DNA from: Cystobacter fuscus DSM 2262
Lineage (GTDB): Bacteria > Myxococcota > Myxococcia > Myxococcales > Myxococcaceae
DNA length: 64,000 nucleotides
NCBI RefSeq assembly: GCF_000335475.2
Contig: NZ_ANAH02000065.1
Span: forward strand, 124,001-188,000
Reading direction: 5' to 3'
In this document: positions 42,376 to 51,600 of the stretch, in pieces
Layout: every line of letters begins with the position of its first letter
Numbering within the stretch: the stretch's first letter is position 1
Notes under the pieces: generated by a model
Told to the model about the DNA's origin: nothing
The model's input: the letters and a program-made list of their open reading frames with translations, nothing else
The model's database searches: none
Program-made: the position numbers and the translations under genes

Positions 42376-43746
42376 TTAGAGCTTCACGAGCTCCACGTCA
42401 TCCATGTGGATGAAGTTGGCGCCGTCCGCCGTGGTGGCCTGGGTGTGGAAACCAAACTCCAGGTAGCCGCTGGTGACGTTGATGGTGGGCGTCTCGACCA
42501 GCGACCAGGCGCCGTACGTGCCGAGCGTGGTGTAGACCGGCGCGGCCGAGCCGCTCGTCTTGCCCTGGAGCCGGGCGATGGCGAAGTTGCCACCCTTGCG
42601 CACCCAGGCGCGCACCTTGTAGTTGCCATTGGCGAGGCCCGTCTTCACCTGGTACGTCCAGGTCTCGAAGGGCGAGTTGCTCCAGTGCGTCAGGTGGTAG
42701 GAGCCCGAGTGCCCGCCGTTGTAGGTCTCGCTGAAGGCCGCGCCGGCGGTGCCGTTCGGCGTCCAGGTCGACCAGTCGGCCATGCCGGACTCGAAGCTCG
42801 CGTTGGAGACCCCGCTGCCCGTGGGCGGGGGCGGGGTGCTGCCCTGCTGGTACCAACGCACCCACTCCACTTCCATGGTCTTCGGCTGGCCCTGCGTCAG
42901 CGCGATGCTGCCGGCGGCGGGGAAGCCATACCAGTTACCGCCCATGGCCAGGTTGAGGATGATGTAGTGGTTCTGCTGGAACTCGGTCTCGTTGTGGTAG
43001 AACGTCGTGCCCGCGTACCTGCCATCCAGCCGGAACACCATGGTGCTGGCGGTCCACTCCACCTCGTAGGTGTGGAAGGAGTCGGCCAGGTTGTAGCCGC
43101 CGCTCTGGCCCGTGCCCCAGTCCGCCTGGCCACCGTTGTACCAGTGATTGGCGGACTTCATCCACGTGGGCTCGTTGGAGTGCCACTCGAGGATGTCGAT
43201 CTCCCCGCTGGAGGGCCAGCCCACGCTCTGCACGTTGGAGCCCAGCGTCCAGAACGCCGGCCACATGCCGTAGCCCGAGGGTACCTTGATGCTCGCCACG
43301 AGCTTGCCGTAGCGCCGCTCCACCTTGCCCTTGGAGTGCAGACGGCCCGAGAACAGCGTGCGCTGATGGGCGCCACACCGGGTGTCACTCACCGTCGTCG
43401 CCGCCGTGCGCTCGGCCTTGAGGATGAGCTTGCCGCCGCTCACCGACACGTTCTGCGTCCGGGGATACTCGAGCTCCCCCGTGCCGAAGTTGCAGTTGTT
43501 GGTGACGGGATCGAAATCGCTGTTGAGCGTGGTCCAGTTGCCGGTGTTCAGGCTGGTGCCTTCGAACTCATCCGACCACGCGAGGCTCCATCCGGAGCCC
43601 GGGTCATACTCGAGCTCGGACTGGGTTTGCGCCACCGCTTCGGCCCGCGCGGTGGGCGCGGTCTCGGAGGCGTCCAGCCCACATCCGGAGAGCGCCACGA
43701 GGCAATAGGCTGCCATGAACTTCGAGGAGAAGACCTTGGGGGACAT
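42376..43746 (-). CDS. GH16 beta-glucanase lipoprotein with carbohydrate-binding module
   Basis: A 456-residue surface or secreted hydrolase. The N-terminus has LVALSGCGLD, a good lipobox. The GH16 jellyroll covers about residues 50-310 with the catalytic motif GEIDILEW (ExDxxE) near residue 178-185 and the substrate-cleft strands RYGKLVASIKVPSGYGMWPA. After a Thr/Pro linker (GSTPPPPTGSG) a C-terminal domain of CBM4/9 type begins at NASFESGMADWSTW. GH16 enzymes of this kind cut beta-1,3 or mixed-linkage glucans. The ATG at 43746 is the start that gives the lipobox; a much longer open frame upstream is non-coding. It converges on the GH76 gene. Confidence 0.88.
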   Translation of the reverse strand: MSPKVFSSKFMAAYCLVALSGCGLDASETAPTARAEAVAQTQSELEYDPGSGWSLAWSDEFEGTSLNTGNWTTLNSDFDPVTNNCNFGTGELEYPRTQNVSVSGGKLILKAERTAATTVSDTRCGAHQRTLFSGRLHSKGKVERRYGKLVASIKVPSGYGMWPAFWTLGSNVQSVGWPSSGEIDILEWHSNEPTWMKSANHWYNGGQADWGTGQSGGYNLADSFHTYEVEWTASTMVFRLDGRYAGTTFYHNETEFQQNHYIILNLAMGGNWYGFPAAGSIALTQGQPKTMEVEWVRWYQQGSTPPPPTGSGVSNASFESGMADWSTWTPNGTAGAAFSETYNGGHSGSYHLTHWSNSPFETWTYQVKTGLANGNYKVRAWVRKGGNFAIARLQGKTSGSAAPVYTTLGTYGAWSLVETPTINVTSGYLEFGFHTQATTADGANFIHMDDVELVKL

Positions 43747-43977
43747 AGTCGTACCTGGGGCAGGGTGATTCAAGACAGAGGCGTGTCGATTCCGAAAAAA
43801 CCGTGAAACATGCAGATTATCCGAAGTACTAGAAAAACTGTTGCTTGACCAGATGTTCTTCTTGGGCTCCAGGAATTGAGAAACGCGCGCTCCCATCTGG
43901 TCCGCTCGCGTCAATGTTTTTTGACTCAACCGTCTCACTGCCTGCGGCGGCAGGTATCTTCGTTGCCTGGGAGCGTG
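43747..43977. other. less GC-rich intergenic region between GH16 and a mini-lipoprotein gene
   Basis: This part of the 381-base gap is visibly less GC-rich, with runs such as GAAAAAACCG and CTAGAAAAACTG, and should hold the divergent promoters for the GH16 gene (minus) and the plus-strand genes. No clear -35/-10 pair was chosen. No repeat found. Confidence 0.4.
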
Positions 43978-44088
43978 ATGAGAACGTTTCGATCGCTGGG
44001 TTTCACCCTTGCTACCGCTGCACTCCTCTCGGGGTGTGGCTCCTCGCCGCCGGAGCCAGGACTTGATCTTCCGCGCACGCGGGCGTGA
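43978..44088 (+). CDS. mini-lipoprotein of 36 residues
   Basis: MRTFRSLGFTLATAALLSGC is a complete lipoprotein signal with lipobox LLSGC, followed by only 16 residues (GSSPPEPGLDLPRTRA) and a stop. GGGAG lies five bases before the ATG. It may be a true small lipoprotein or the stub of a longer, lost lipoprotein gene. It ends 39 bases before the dehydrogenase gene. Confidence 0.45.
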   Translation: MRTFRSLGFTLATAALLSGCGSSPPEPGLDLPRTRA

Positions 44089-44127
44089 ACTCCCGGTGCA
44101 TTTCTCGCGTACGCCGGGAGTTCCGAC

Positions 44128-44919
44128 ATGGGTGGTTTGAAGGACAAGGTCGTGATCGTGACGGGAGCGAGCTCGGGCATCGGCCGGGCCACGGCCCTGG
44201 CGCTCGCGGACGAAGGGGCCAAGGTCATCGCGAGCGCGAGGCGCGAGGCCCAGGGCCAGGAGCTCATCGCGCGCATCCGGGAGCGGGGCGGCGAGGCCAC
44301 CTGGGTCAGCGCCGATCTCCTCGTCGAGCGCGACATCGAGGCGCTCGTCGAGACCGCGCTCTCCACCTACGGCCGACTGGATGGCGCCTTCAACAACGCG
44401 GGTGGCAGTCTGTCCAAGCCCTTCCTGGACACCACCACCGAGGACTACGAAGCCATCCTCAATACCAACCTGCGCGGGGCCTTCTGGTGCATGAAGTACG
44501 AGCTGCGCGCCATGCTCGCGGGGGGAGGGGGCTCCATCGTCAATTGTGCATCCGTGAGCGCCTCGCGCTCCATGCCAGGACTGTCCGCCTACAGCGCCTC
44601 CAAGGCCGCCCTGATCGCGCTCACCCAAGGTGTCGCGGTCGAGCACGCGCAGAAGGGCATCCGTGTCAACGCGGTGAGCCCCGGGGTCATCGAGTCCGAA
44701 ATGGCCACCGCTGGCTGGCGCCTCAATGAGCGCATGGGACGCGCCTTCGCGGCCTCTCTCCATCCGATGAACCGCGTCGGTACGCCCGAGGAGGTGGCCG
44801 GGCTCGTCACCTTCCTCCTCGGTCCCCAGTCCTCCTTCATCACCGGCCAGGACTTCGCCGTGGATGGAGGGTTCACCGCGGCGAGCGTCTCCGCCACCCT
44901 GATGAACCGTCCCCGGTGA
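44128..44919 (+). CDS. short-chain dehydrogenase/reductase (SDR, classical)
   Basis: A 263-residue classical SDR oxidoreductase. The cofactor motif TGASSGIG is at residues 12-19, the NNAG motif at 89-92, and the catalytic Ser142, Tyr155 and Lys159 in YSASK. The C-terminus DFAVDGGF is typical of tetrameric SDRs. Arg38-Arg39 after the second strand suggests NADP preference. It oxidises or reduces a small alcohol/ketone; the substrate is unknown. GGGAGT precedes the ATG. It lies 290 bases before the lipopeptide locus on the same strand, so it could be a tailoring enzyme, but the long gap argues for separate transcription. Confidence 0.88.
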   Translation: MGGLKDKVVIVTGASSGIGRATALALADEGAKVIASARREAQGQELIARIRERGGEATWVSADLLVERDIEALVETALSTYGRLDGAFNNAGGSLSKPFLDTTTEDYEAILNTNLRGAFWCMKYELRAMLAGGGGSIVNCASVSASRSMPGLSAYSASKAALIALTQGVAVEHAQKGIRVNAVSPGVIESEMATAGWRLNERMGRAFAASLHPMNRVGTPEEVAGLVTFLLGPQSSFITGQDFAVDGGFTAASVSATLMNRPR

Positions 44920-45010
44920 GCACACCTCTCACCACCGTGATTCCCAAATCAATCCGTTGAGGACGCGTTTTTCGAGAAATTGACACCTGGCCTGTTGTGC
45001 TCACATTCCG

Positions 45011-45035
45011 TTCAGTGTAGAACCCTTCACTGTAG
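45011..45035 (+). promoter_or_regulatory. direct repeat upstream of the lipopeptide operon
   Basis: TTCAGTGTAG (45011-45020) and TTCACTGTAG (45026-45035) are near-identical direct repeats 15 bases apart, start to start. A TTGACA at 44980-44985 lies just upstream but has no good -10 at the right distance. Direct repeats are what BTAD/SARP-type regulators bind, and such a regulator closes the locus at 59010-60968. The link is inference. Confidence 0.4.
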
Positions 45036-45209
45036 GGCAAGTCGGTTCACGGCAACGACTGGTGGAGCGGGAAGCCTCCCGGCGGCTTTCCATTGCATCG
45101 GTGGGATTGTCGCCTGGCAGGGATTGCACCTGCTGGGTTCCGCTGCCCGCCCAGGCTTCGCCTGGCGAACTGAACGCTGACGAACCTTCATCGCGGGAGA
45201 AGTGTGTCG

Positions 45210-47249
45210 ATGGCCGCAGACCCGGTCCATGGAGCGCAGTTCCATAGTCTCATCGATCTGATCAGGCACCACAGCGAGCGCCGGCCCGACAAGACGAGTT
45301 TTGTTTTCCTGGAGGACGGAGAGAAGGAGTCGAGCGTCCTGACGTTTGGCCAGCTCGAGCAGCGCGTGCGCGCCGTGGCCGCGCAGCTCCAGGAGTTGGG
45401 AGCGACGGATCAGCGGGCGCTGCTCCTCTATCCGCCAGGGCTGGACTTCATCATCGCGTTCCTGGGCTGTGTCTACGCGCGGGTGACCGCGGTTCCGGCG
45501 TATCCGCCCCGCAACAATCAGAACCTCACGCGGCTGCGGACCGTCATCGAGGACGCGGGCGCGAAGTGGGTGCTCACGACGTCCTCGCTCGCGTCCAACC
45601 TGGGTACGCAGTTCGAGCGCGTCCCCGAGCTGAGCACGCTGCGGTGGCTCGCGACGGATGGCATTGCCGTGGAGCGACGGGACGCCTGGAAGGAGCCGGT
45701 GGTGGGCCCCGACACGCTCGCCTTCCTCCAGTACACCTCGGGCTCGACGGGCGCGCCCAAGGGCGTGATGGTGTCCCACGGGAACGTGCTGCACAACGAG
45801 CGGATGATCCAGCTCACCTTCGGTCACACCGAGCGGACCGTGTTCGCCGGCTGGCTGCCGCTGTTCCATGACATGGGGCTCATCGGCAATGTGTTGCAGC
45901 CGCTCTACCTGGGCATCCAGTCGGTGCTGATGCCTCCGGCGGCGTTCATCCAGAAGCCCGCGCGCTGGTTGCACATGATTTCGCGCTACCGGGCGACGAC
46001 GAGCGGCGGGCCGAACTTCGCCTACGAGTTGTGCGCCCGCAAGGTGTCCGCCGAGCAGCGGGTGGGACTCGACTTGAGCAGCTGGGAGGTGGCGTTCAAC
46101 GGCGCCGAGCCCGTGCGCCCCGGCACGCTCCAGCGCTTCGCGGACGCCTTCAAGGAGCACGGCCTGCGCGTCTCCGCCCTCCATCCCTGCTACGGCATGG
46201 CGGAGACGACGCTGCTCGTCTCCGGAAAGGTGCCCGCGCGGCAGTCCAGCCTCTACTCCATCCAGGCTGACGCCCTGGAGGAGGGAAGGGTGGTGCCCGT
46301 GGACGCGGCGGCCAGCGCGAATGGGGCACGGGAGCTCGTGTCCTCCGGCCGCAGCCTGCTCGAGAAGGTCCGCATCGTGGATCCGGCCTCGCTCACGGAG
46401 TGCCCGGAGGATCGGGTGGGTGAGGTCTGGGTGTCGAGCGCCAGTGTCGCCCAGGGCTACTGGAACAAGCCGGAGCTGACGCGGGAGGCCTTCCAGGCAC
46501 GCCTGGCGGACACGGGAGAGGGTCCCTTCCTGCGCACGGGTGACCTGGCGTTCCGCCAGGGCGAGGAGTTCGTCATCACCGGCCGCCTCAAGGACGTCAT
46601 CATCATCCGTGGCCGCAACCACTATCCCCAGGACATCGAGCAGACCGTGGAGGAGAGCCACCCGGCCCTCAAGGCCAACGGCGGCGCCGCGTTCTCCGTC
46701 GAGGTGGAGGACGAGGAGCGCCTCGTCATCGTCCAGGAGGTCGAGCGCAGCTATCTGCGCGACCTCGACGTGGGCGAGGTGGTGGGCAGTATCCGCCAGG
46801 CCGTCTCCGAGCATCACGAGCTCCAGGTCCACGCCGTGGTGCTCATCAAGACGAGCAGCATCCCCAAGACGTCCAGCGGGAAGATCCAGCGCCATGCCTG
46901 CCGCAATGGCTTCCTCCACAAGACCCTGAACGCAGTGGGCGAGTGGGTGGAGAACCTCCAGACGGAGGCGAAGCAGGCGCCTGCCGCGGCGGCGCCCGCG
47001 AATGGCCATTCCGAGGAGGCCATCCAGGACTGGCTGCTCGGCCGCATGGCCCAGTACCTGGGCGTCGCCGCCGAGGAGATCGACGTCCAGGCGCCCTTCG
47101 CCCGCTACGGGCTGGATTCCGCCGTGGCCGTGAGTCTGACGGGTGAGCTGGCGGGATGGTTGGGCCGGGAGTTCGAGCCCACCCTCTTCTGGGAGCACCC
47201 GAGCGCGGAGGTCCTCGCCCGCCACCTGGCCGATGAACTGAAGGCCTGA
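45210..47249 (+). CDS. fatty acyl-AMP ligase with C-terminal acyl carrier domain
   Basis: A 679-residue loading enzyme of the lipopeptide pathway. The adenylating part (about 1-585) shows TSGSTGAPKGVM, GWLPLFHDMGLIG and PCYGMAETTLLVSG, the marks of fatty acyl-AMP ligases rather than CoA ligases, and ends with KTSSGKIQRHACR. After an Ala/Pro linker comes an acyl carrier domain with Ser637 in YGLDSAVAV. It would activate a fatty acid as the AMP ester and load it on its own carrier for the KS of the megasynthase two genes on. The ATG at 45210 has GGGAGA about ten bases upstream; the GTG at 45204 is closer to it and also possible. First gene of the operon FAAL-P450-megasynthase. Confidence 0.9.
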   Translation: MAADPVHGAQFHSLIDLIRHHSERRPDKTSFVFLEDGEKESSVLTFGQLEQRVRAVAAQLQELGATDQRALLLYPPGLDFIIAFLGCVYARVTAVPAYPPRNNQNLTRLRTVIEDAGAKWVLTTSSLASNLGTQFERVPELSTLRWLATDGIAVERRDAWKEPVVGPDTLAFLQYTSGSTGAPKGVMVSHGNVLHNERMIQLTFGHTERTVFAGWLPLFHDMGLIGNVLQPLYLGIQSVLMPPAAFIQKPARWLHMISRYRATTSGGPNFAYELCARKVSAEQRVGLDLSSWEVAFNGAEPVRPGTLQRFADAFKEHGLRVSALHPCYGMAETTLLVSGKVPARQSSLYSIQADALEEGRVVPVDAAASANGARELVSSGRSLLEKVRIVDPASLTECPEDRVGEVWVSSASVAQGYWNKPELTREAFQARLADTGEGPFLRTGDLAFRQGEEFVITGRLKDVIIIRGRNHYPQDIEQTVEESHPALKANGGAAFSVEVEDEERLVIVQEVERSYLRDLDVGEVVGSIRQAVSEHHELQVHAVVLIKTSSIPKTSSGKIQRHACRNGFLHKTLNAVGEWVENLQTEAKQAPAAAAPANGHSEEAIQDWLLGRMAQYLGVAAEEIDVQAPFARYGLDSAVAVSLTGELAGWLGREFEPTLFWEHPSAEVLARHLADELKA

Positions 47250-47296
47250 GCGAAGGTTCTACGGCCGCGAGGCCCGACAAGTCAGGAGGTGCATTC

Positions 47297-48571
47297 GTGG
47301 AGTCAGTGGCGCGTCCCAGCGTTGACGTCAAGGAACTGAGTACACCCAGACGCTCGTCCATCAAGTTCAACATGTTCGACCCCGCCTTCCACGCGGACCC
47401 GTATCCGGTCTACGCGCGGCTGCGGGAGGAAGCGCCCGTCCACCGCACCGTCATGGGGGCCTGGATCATCTCCCGCTACGCGGATGTGAAGGCCCTGCTT
47501 CGGGACAACAACTTCGGCGTCTTCGACATCCCGACCCGCATCGAGCGCAAGAGCCCGTTCCTCGAGCGCAAGAAGATTGGCGAGCTGCGCACGCTCGCCT
47601 CGGCCATGCGCCGCTGGCTCATGCTGTGCGATCCGCCGGATCACACCCGGCTGCGCAGCCTGGTCAACCGCTCGTTCACCCCCACCGCCGTCGAGTCCCT
47701 GCGCCCGCGCATCCAGGAGACGGTGGATCGGCTGATCGCCCGCGTCCGGAGCTCCGGCCGGATGGACATCGTCAATGACCTGGCCTGCCCGCTGGCGGTG
47801 ACGATGATCGCCAGCATGCTCGGCGTGCCGGAAGAAGCCCACGCCTCGGTGACCCGCTGGGCCGACGGCCTGTCCCGTGTGCTCGATCCGCTGCGCTCGC
47901 TCGAGCAGTACGCGGAGATGAACAACGTGGCGCAGGAGTTCCTCGCCTACTTCCGCGAGCTCTTCGCCGAGCGCCGGAGGAATCCGAAGAACGATCTCAT
48001 CAGCAGCCTCATCGCCGTCACCGATCAGGGCGACCGGCTGACCGAGGACGAGATGCTCTCGGTCTGCATGCTGATGTTCATCGCGGGCGAGAAGACGACG
48101 GTGAACCTGCTCGGCAACGGCATGCGCGCGCTGCTGCTCCACCGGAGCGAGTTCGAGCGGCTGCGCCAGGAGCCGACGCTCATCCGGAGCGCCATCGACG
48201 AGATCCTCCGCTACGACAGCCCGGTGCAGCTCAACACGCGCGTGCCCAAGACGGACGTCGTCCTGCACGGGCAGACCATCCCGGCGGGGGATCTGGTCTA
48301 CTTCTCCCTGGGCGCGGCGAACCGGGATCCCGCCCAGTTCGAGCAGCCGGACACGTTCGACATCACCCGCCGCGAGAACCGTCACCTCGCCTTCTCGGGT
48401 GGCATCCACTACTGCCTCGGTGCGGCCCTGGCGCTCATCGAGGGACAGATCGCGATCGGCACGCTCGTCCGGCAGTTCCCCGACATGGCGCTCGTCCCCG
48501 GTGAGACCGAGTGGATGAAGGAAATCATCTTCCGCGGTCCGCAGACGCTGCCCGTCACCTTCACCCCGTGA
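47297..48571 (+). CDS. cytochrome P450
   Basis: A 424-residue soluble bacterial P450. The heme loop is FSGGIHYCLGAALA with Cys373 as ligand. The I-helix has FIAGEKTTVN, where the oxygen-activating AGxxTT is kept, and the K-helix has DEILRYDSP (ExxR). The GTG start at 47297 has an AGGAGGT site. Located between the fatty acyl-AMP ligase and the megasynthase with short gaps of 47 and 67 bases, it is almost surely part of the pathway. It could hydroxylate or desaturate the fatty acyl chain or the finished lipopeptide. Electron-transfer partners are not encoded nearby. Confidence 0.9.
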   Translation: MESVARPSVDVKELSTPRRSSIKFNMFDPAFHADPYPVYARLREEAPVHRTVMGAWIISRYADVKALLRDNNFGVFDIPTRIERKSPFLERKKIGELRTLASAMRRWLMLCDPPDHTRLRSLVNRSFTPTAVESLRPRIQETVDRLIARVRSSGRMDIVNDLACPLAVTMIASMLGVPEEAHASVTRWADGLSRVLDPLRSLEQYAEMNNVAQEFLAYFRELFAERRRNPKNDLISSLIAVTDQGDRLTEDEMLSVCMLMFIAGEKTTVNLLGNGMRALLLHRSEFERLRQEPTLIRSAIDEILRYDSPVQLNTRVPKTDVVLHGQTIPAGDLVYFSLGAANRDPAQFEQPDTFDITRRENRHLAFSGGIHYCLGAALALIEGQIAIGTLVRQFPDMALVPGETEWMKEIIFRGPQTLPVTFTP

Positions 48572-48638
48572 GGGGTTCTCCCGGGGGGGAGGGCTGGCTT
48601 TCCCCCTCGGGTTGTCAGTTCAATCCACGAGAGATCTG

Positions 48639-51600
48639 ATGAACCGCGAACCCATTGCGATCATCGGCCTGGGCTGCCGTTTCCCGGGTGCGAGGGATTC
48701 AAGGGCATTCTGGAAGCTCCTGCGTGATGGCGTGGATGCCATTACCCCCGTCCCCCCCGGACGCTGGGACATCGACTCGTTCTACGATCCGGACCCCAGC
48801 GCCGAAGGCAAGATGAGCACCCGCTGGGGCGGGTTCGTGGAGCAGGTGGATCAATTCGATCCGCAATTCTTTGGCATCGCCCCGCGCGAGGTCACCACCA
48901 TGGATCCCCAGCAGCGGCTGCTGCTGGAGGTGACGTGGGAGGCATTGGAGGACGCGGGCCTGATTCCCGAGCGGCTGGCGGGCTCCAAGACGGGTGTCTT
49001 CGTCGGGATGTCCAGCTACGACTACTACACGCTGCTGAGCCAGGACTCGCGCAACATCGACGCCCACATCGGCACGGGCAACACGAACTGCATCGCGGCC
49101 AACCGCATCTCCTACCTGTTCGACTTCCAGGGCCCCAGCCTGGTCGTGGACACCGCGTGCTCCTCCTCGCTCGTCGCCGTGCACCTGGCCTGCAAGAGCC
49201 TGTGGAGCGGGGACGCCTCCCTCGCCGTCGCGGGCGGGGTGCAGCTCGTCCTGTCGCCCTGGGTGACGGTGGGCTACTCGAAGTCGGGGTTCATGGCCGC
49301 GGATGGCCGCTGCAAGGCGTTCGACGCCGCGGCCAACGGTTATGTCCGCAGCGAGGGCTCCGGCATCATCGTCCTCAAGCCGCTGTCCAAGGCGCTGGAG
49401 GACGGTGACTCCATCTACGCCCTCATCCGCGGCGGCGCCGTCAACCAGGACGGGCGCAGCAACGGGCTCACGGCGCCCAACCCCGCCGCGCAGGAAGCGG
49501 TGCTGCGCGCGGCCTACGCGGATGCCGGTGTGCCGCCCTCGCGGGTGCAATACGTGGAGGCGCATGGCACGGGCACGAAGCTGGGCGATCCCATCGAGGT
49601 GAAGTCGCTCGCCGCCGTGGTGGGCGCGGAGCGCCCCGAGGGCAATGTCTGCGCGCTGGGCTCGGTGAAGACCAACATCGGCCACCTGGAGGCCGCGGCG
49701 GGCATCGCGGGCCTCATCAAGGTGGCGCTGTCGCTCAAGCACCGGCAGATCCCTCCGAGCCTCCATTTCAAGGTCCCCAACCCCTACATCCGCTTCGACA
49801 AGATTCCCCTGCGTGTCCAGCAGGAGCTGAAGCCCTGGCCCGAGCGGCCGGAGCCCGCCCTGGCCGGTGTCAGCTCGTTCGGTTTCGGCGGGACCAATGC
49901 CCACCTCGTCCTGGAGGGGGCTCCTCCGGTGGCGCCGCCCGAGGACGAGGGGGGTGAGCGACCCCGGCACGTGCTCGCCCTCGGCGCGAAGAGCCCGAGC
50001 GCGCTGCGCGAACTGGCCCGCCGCTACCAGGCGTATGTGGAGGAGCAGCCGGAGGTGGCGCTCGGCGACCTCTGCTTCAGCGCCAACACGCGCTGCCCGC
50101 CCTTCGCGCATCAGCTCACCGTGGTCGCCGCGTCTCCCCAGGAGCTGCGCGAGCGGTTGGCGTCCTTCGAGCACGAGCAGGCGGCGGCTGGCGTGACATA
50201 CGCGCAGCTCAACCGTCGCAAGCGCCCGAAGGTGGCCTTCCTCTTCACGGGGCAGGGCGCCCAGTACACCGGCATGGGGCGCGAGCTCTATGAGACGCAG
50301 CCCACCTTCCGGGATGCGCTCGACCGCTGCGCGAAGATCCTGCGCCCGCTCCTGGGCCGAAGCCTTTTGGAGGTCCTCTTCCCCGAGCCGGGGAAGGCCT
50401 CGCCGCTCGACGAGACGGCCTTCACACAGCCGGCCCTGTTCTCGCTGGAGTACGCGCTCGCGCGACTGTGGATGTCGTGGGGCGTGGAGCCCGCGGCGGT
50501 GCTGGGGCACAGCGTGGGGGAGTTCGTCGCGGCTTGCGTCGCGGGCGTGCTCCGCCTGGAGGATGCACTGCGGCTGATCGCCGAGCGGGGGAAGCTGATG
50601 CAGGCGCTCCCCAGCGGTGGCGCGATGGCGGCCATCCTCGCGCCCGAGCCCCGCGTGGCGGCCGCGATCGAGCGGTATGCCGGCGCGCTCGACATCGCCG
50701 CGATCAACGGGCCCGAGAGCATCGTCGTCTCCGGACGGAAGGAGGCGCTCGACGCCGTCATCGCCGCGTTCGAGGCCGAGGGCGTGCGCTGCCAGCGGCT
50801 TCGCGTGTCCCACGCGTTCCACTCCCCGCTCATGGAGCCGATGCTCGATGGGCTGGAGCGGATGGCGGGCACGATCCGTCACCAGGCGCCCAAGCTGCCC
50901 TTCATCTCCAACGTGACGGGCGAGGCCCTGGCCTCGGGACAGCTCCTCGACGGGGCCTACTGGCGGCGGCACACCCGCGCTCCGGTGCGGTTCCTGGAGG
51001 GCATCCGCGCCCTGCACGCTCAGGGCTGTGAGCTGTTCCTGGAGATCGGTCCGAAGCCCATCCTGACGCACCTGGGAGCACGCTGCCTCCCGGACGTCCA
51101 GGTCGGTTGGCTGCCCTCGTTGGCGGAGAACCGGAACGACTGGGTCGTGATGCTCGATGCCCTTTCCGCCCTTCGCTCGGGGGGCGTGGAGCTGGATTGG
51201 AAGGGGTTCGACAGGGACTACCCCAGGAAGCGCGTGTCCCTGCCGCATTACCCGTTCGAGAGAAAGCGCTACTGGTTCAAGGAAGGGGCAATCGAGGTGA
51301 GTGAGAAAGCCGCCGCAGCCACAGTGTCCAGGCCCCAGCCAGCCGAAGCCGCGAAGCCCAAGCGTCTGGAGGCCATCACCACCGCCGTGCGCAAGATGGT
51401 GGCGGACCTGCTCAAGGCCTCTCCCTCCGAGATCGACCCCCAGGCTTCGTTCCTGGAGATGGGCGCGGACTCGATTTCGCTCATCGATGCCATCCGCCTC
51501 ATCGACGCCAACTACAAGCTCAAGCTCTCCGTGCGTCAGCTCTTCGAGGAGCTCACCTCGATCGAAGCGCTCGCGGCCCACATCGAGCGCCACCTCCCGC

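Noticed and set aside
43747-44925. N-terminal extension of the GH16 gene up to 44925
   Set aside because: The extension lies antisense to the SDR gene, and the ATG at 43746 gives a perfect lipoprotein signal.
44980-45008. TTGACA as the -35 of the lipopeptide operon promoter
   Set aside because: No -10 like sequence lies 16-18 bases downstream; kept only as a remark on the repeat nearby.
45027-47225. Long open frame on the minus strand across the fatty acyl-AMP ligase gene
   Set aside because: It is the antisense shadow of a clearly coding gene; the translation is rich in His, Arg and Gly with no domain, as expected in GC-rich DNA.
48572-48638. TTG at 48612 as start of the megasynthase
   Set aside because: The ATG at 48639 has GAGAG just upstream and begins with MNREPIAIIG, the usual KS entry.
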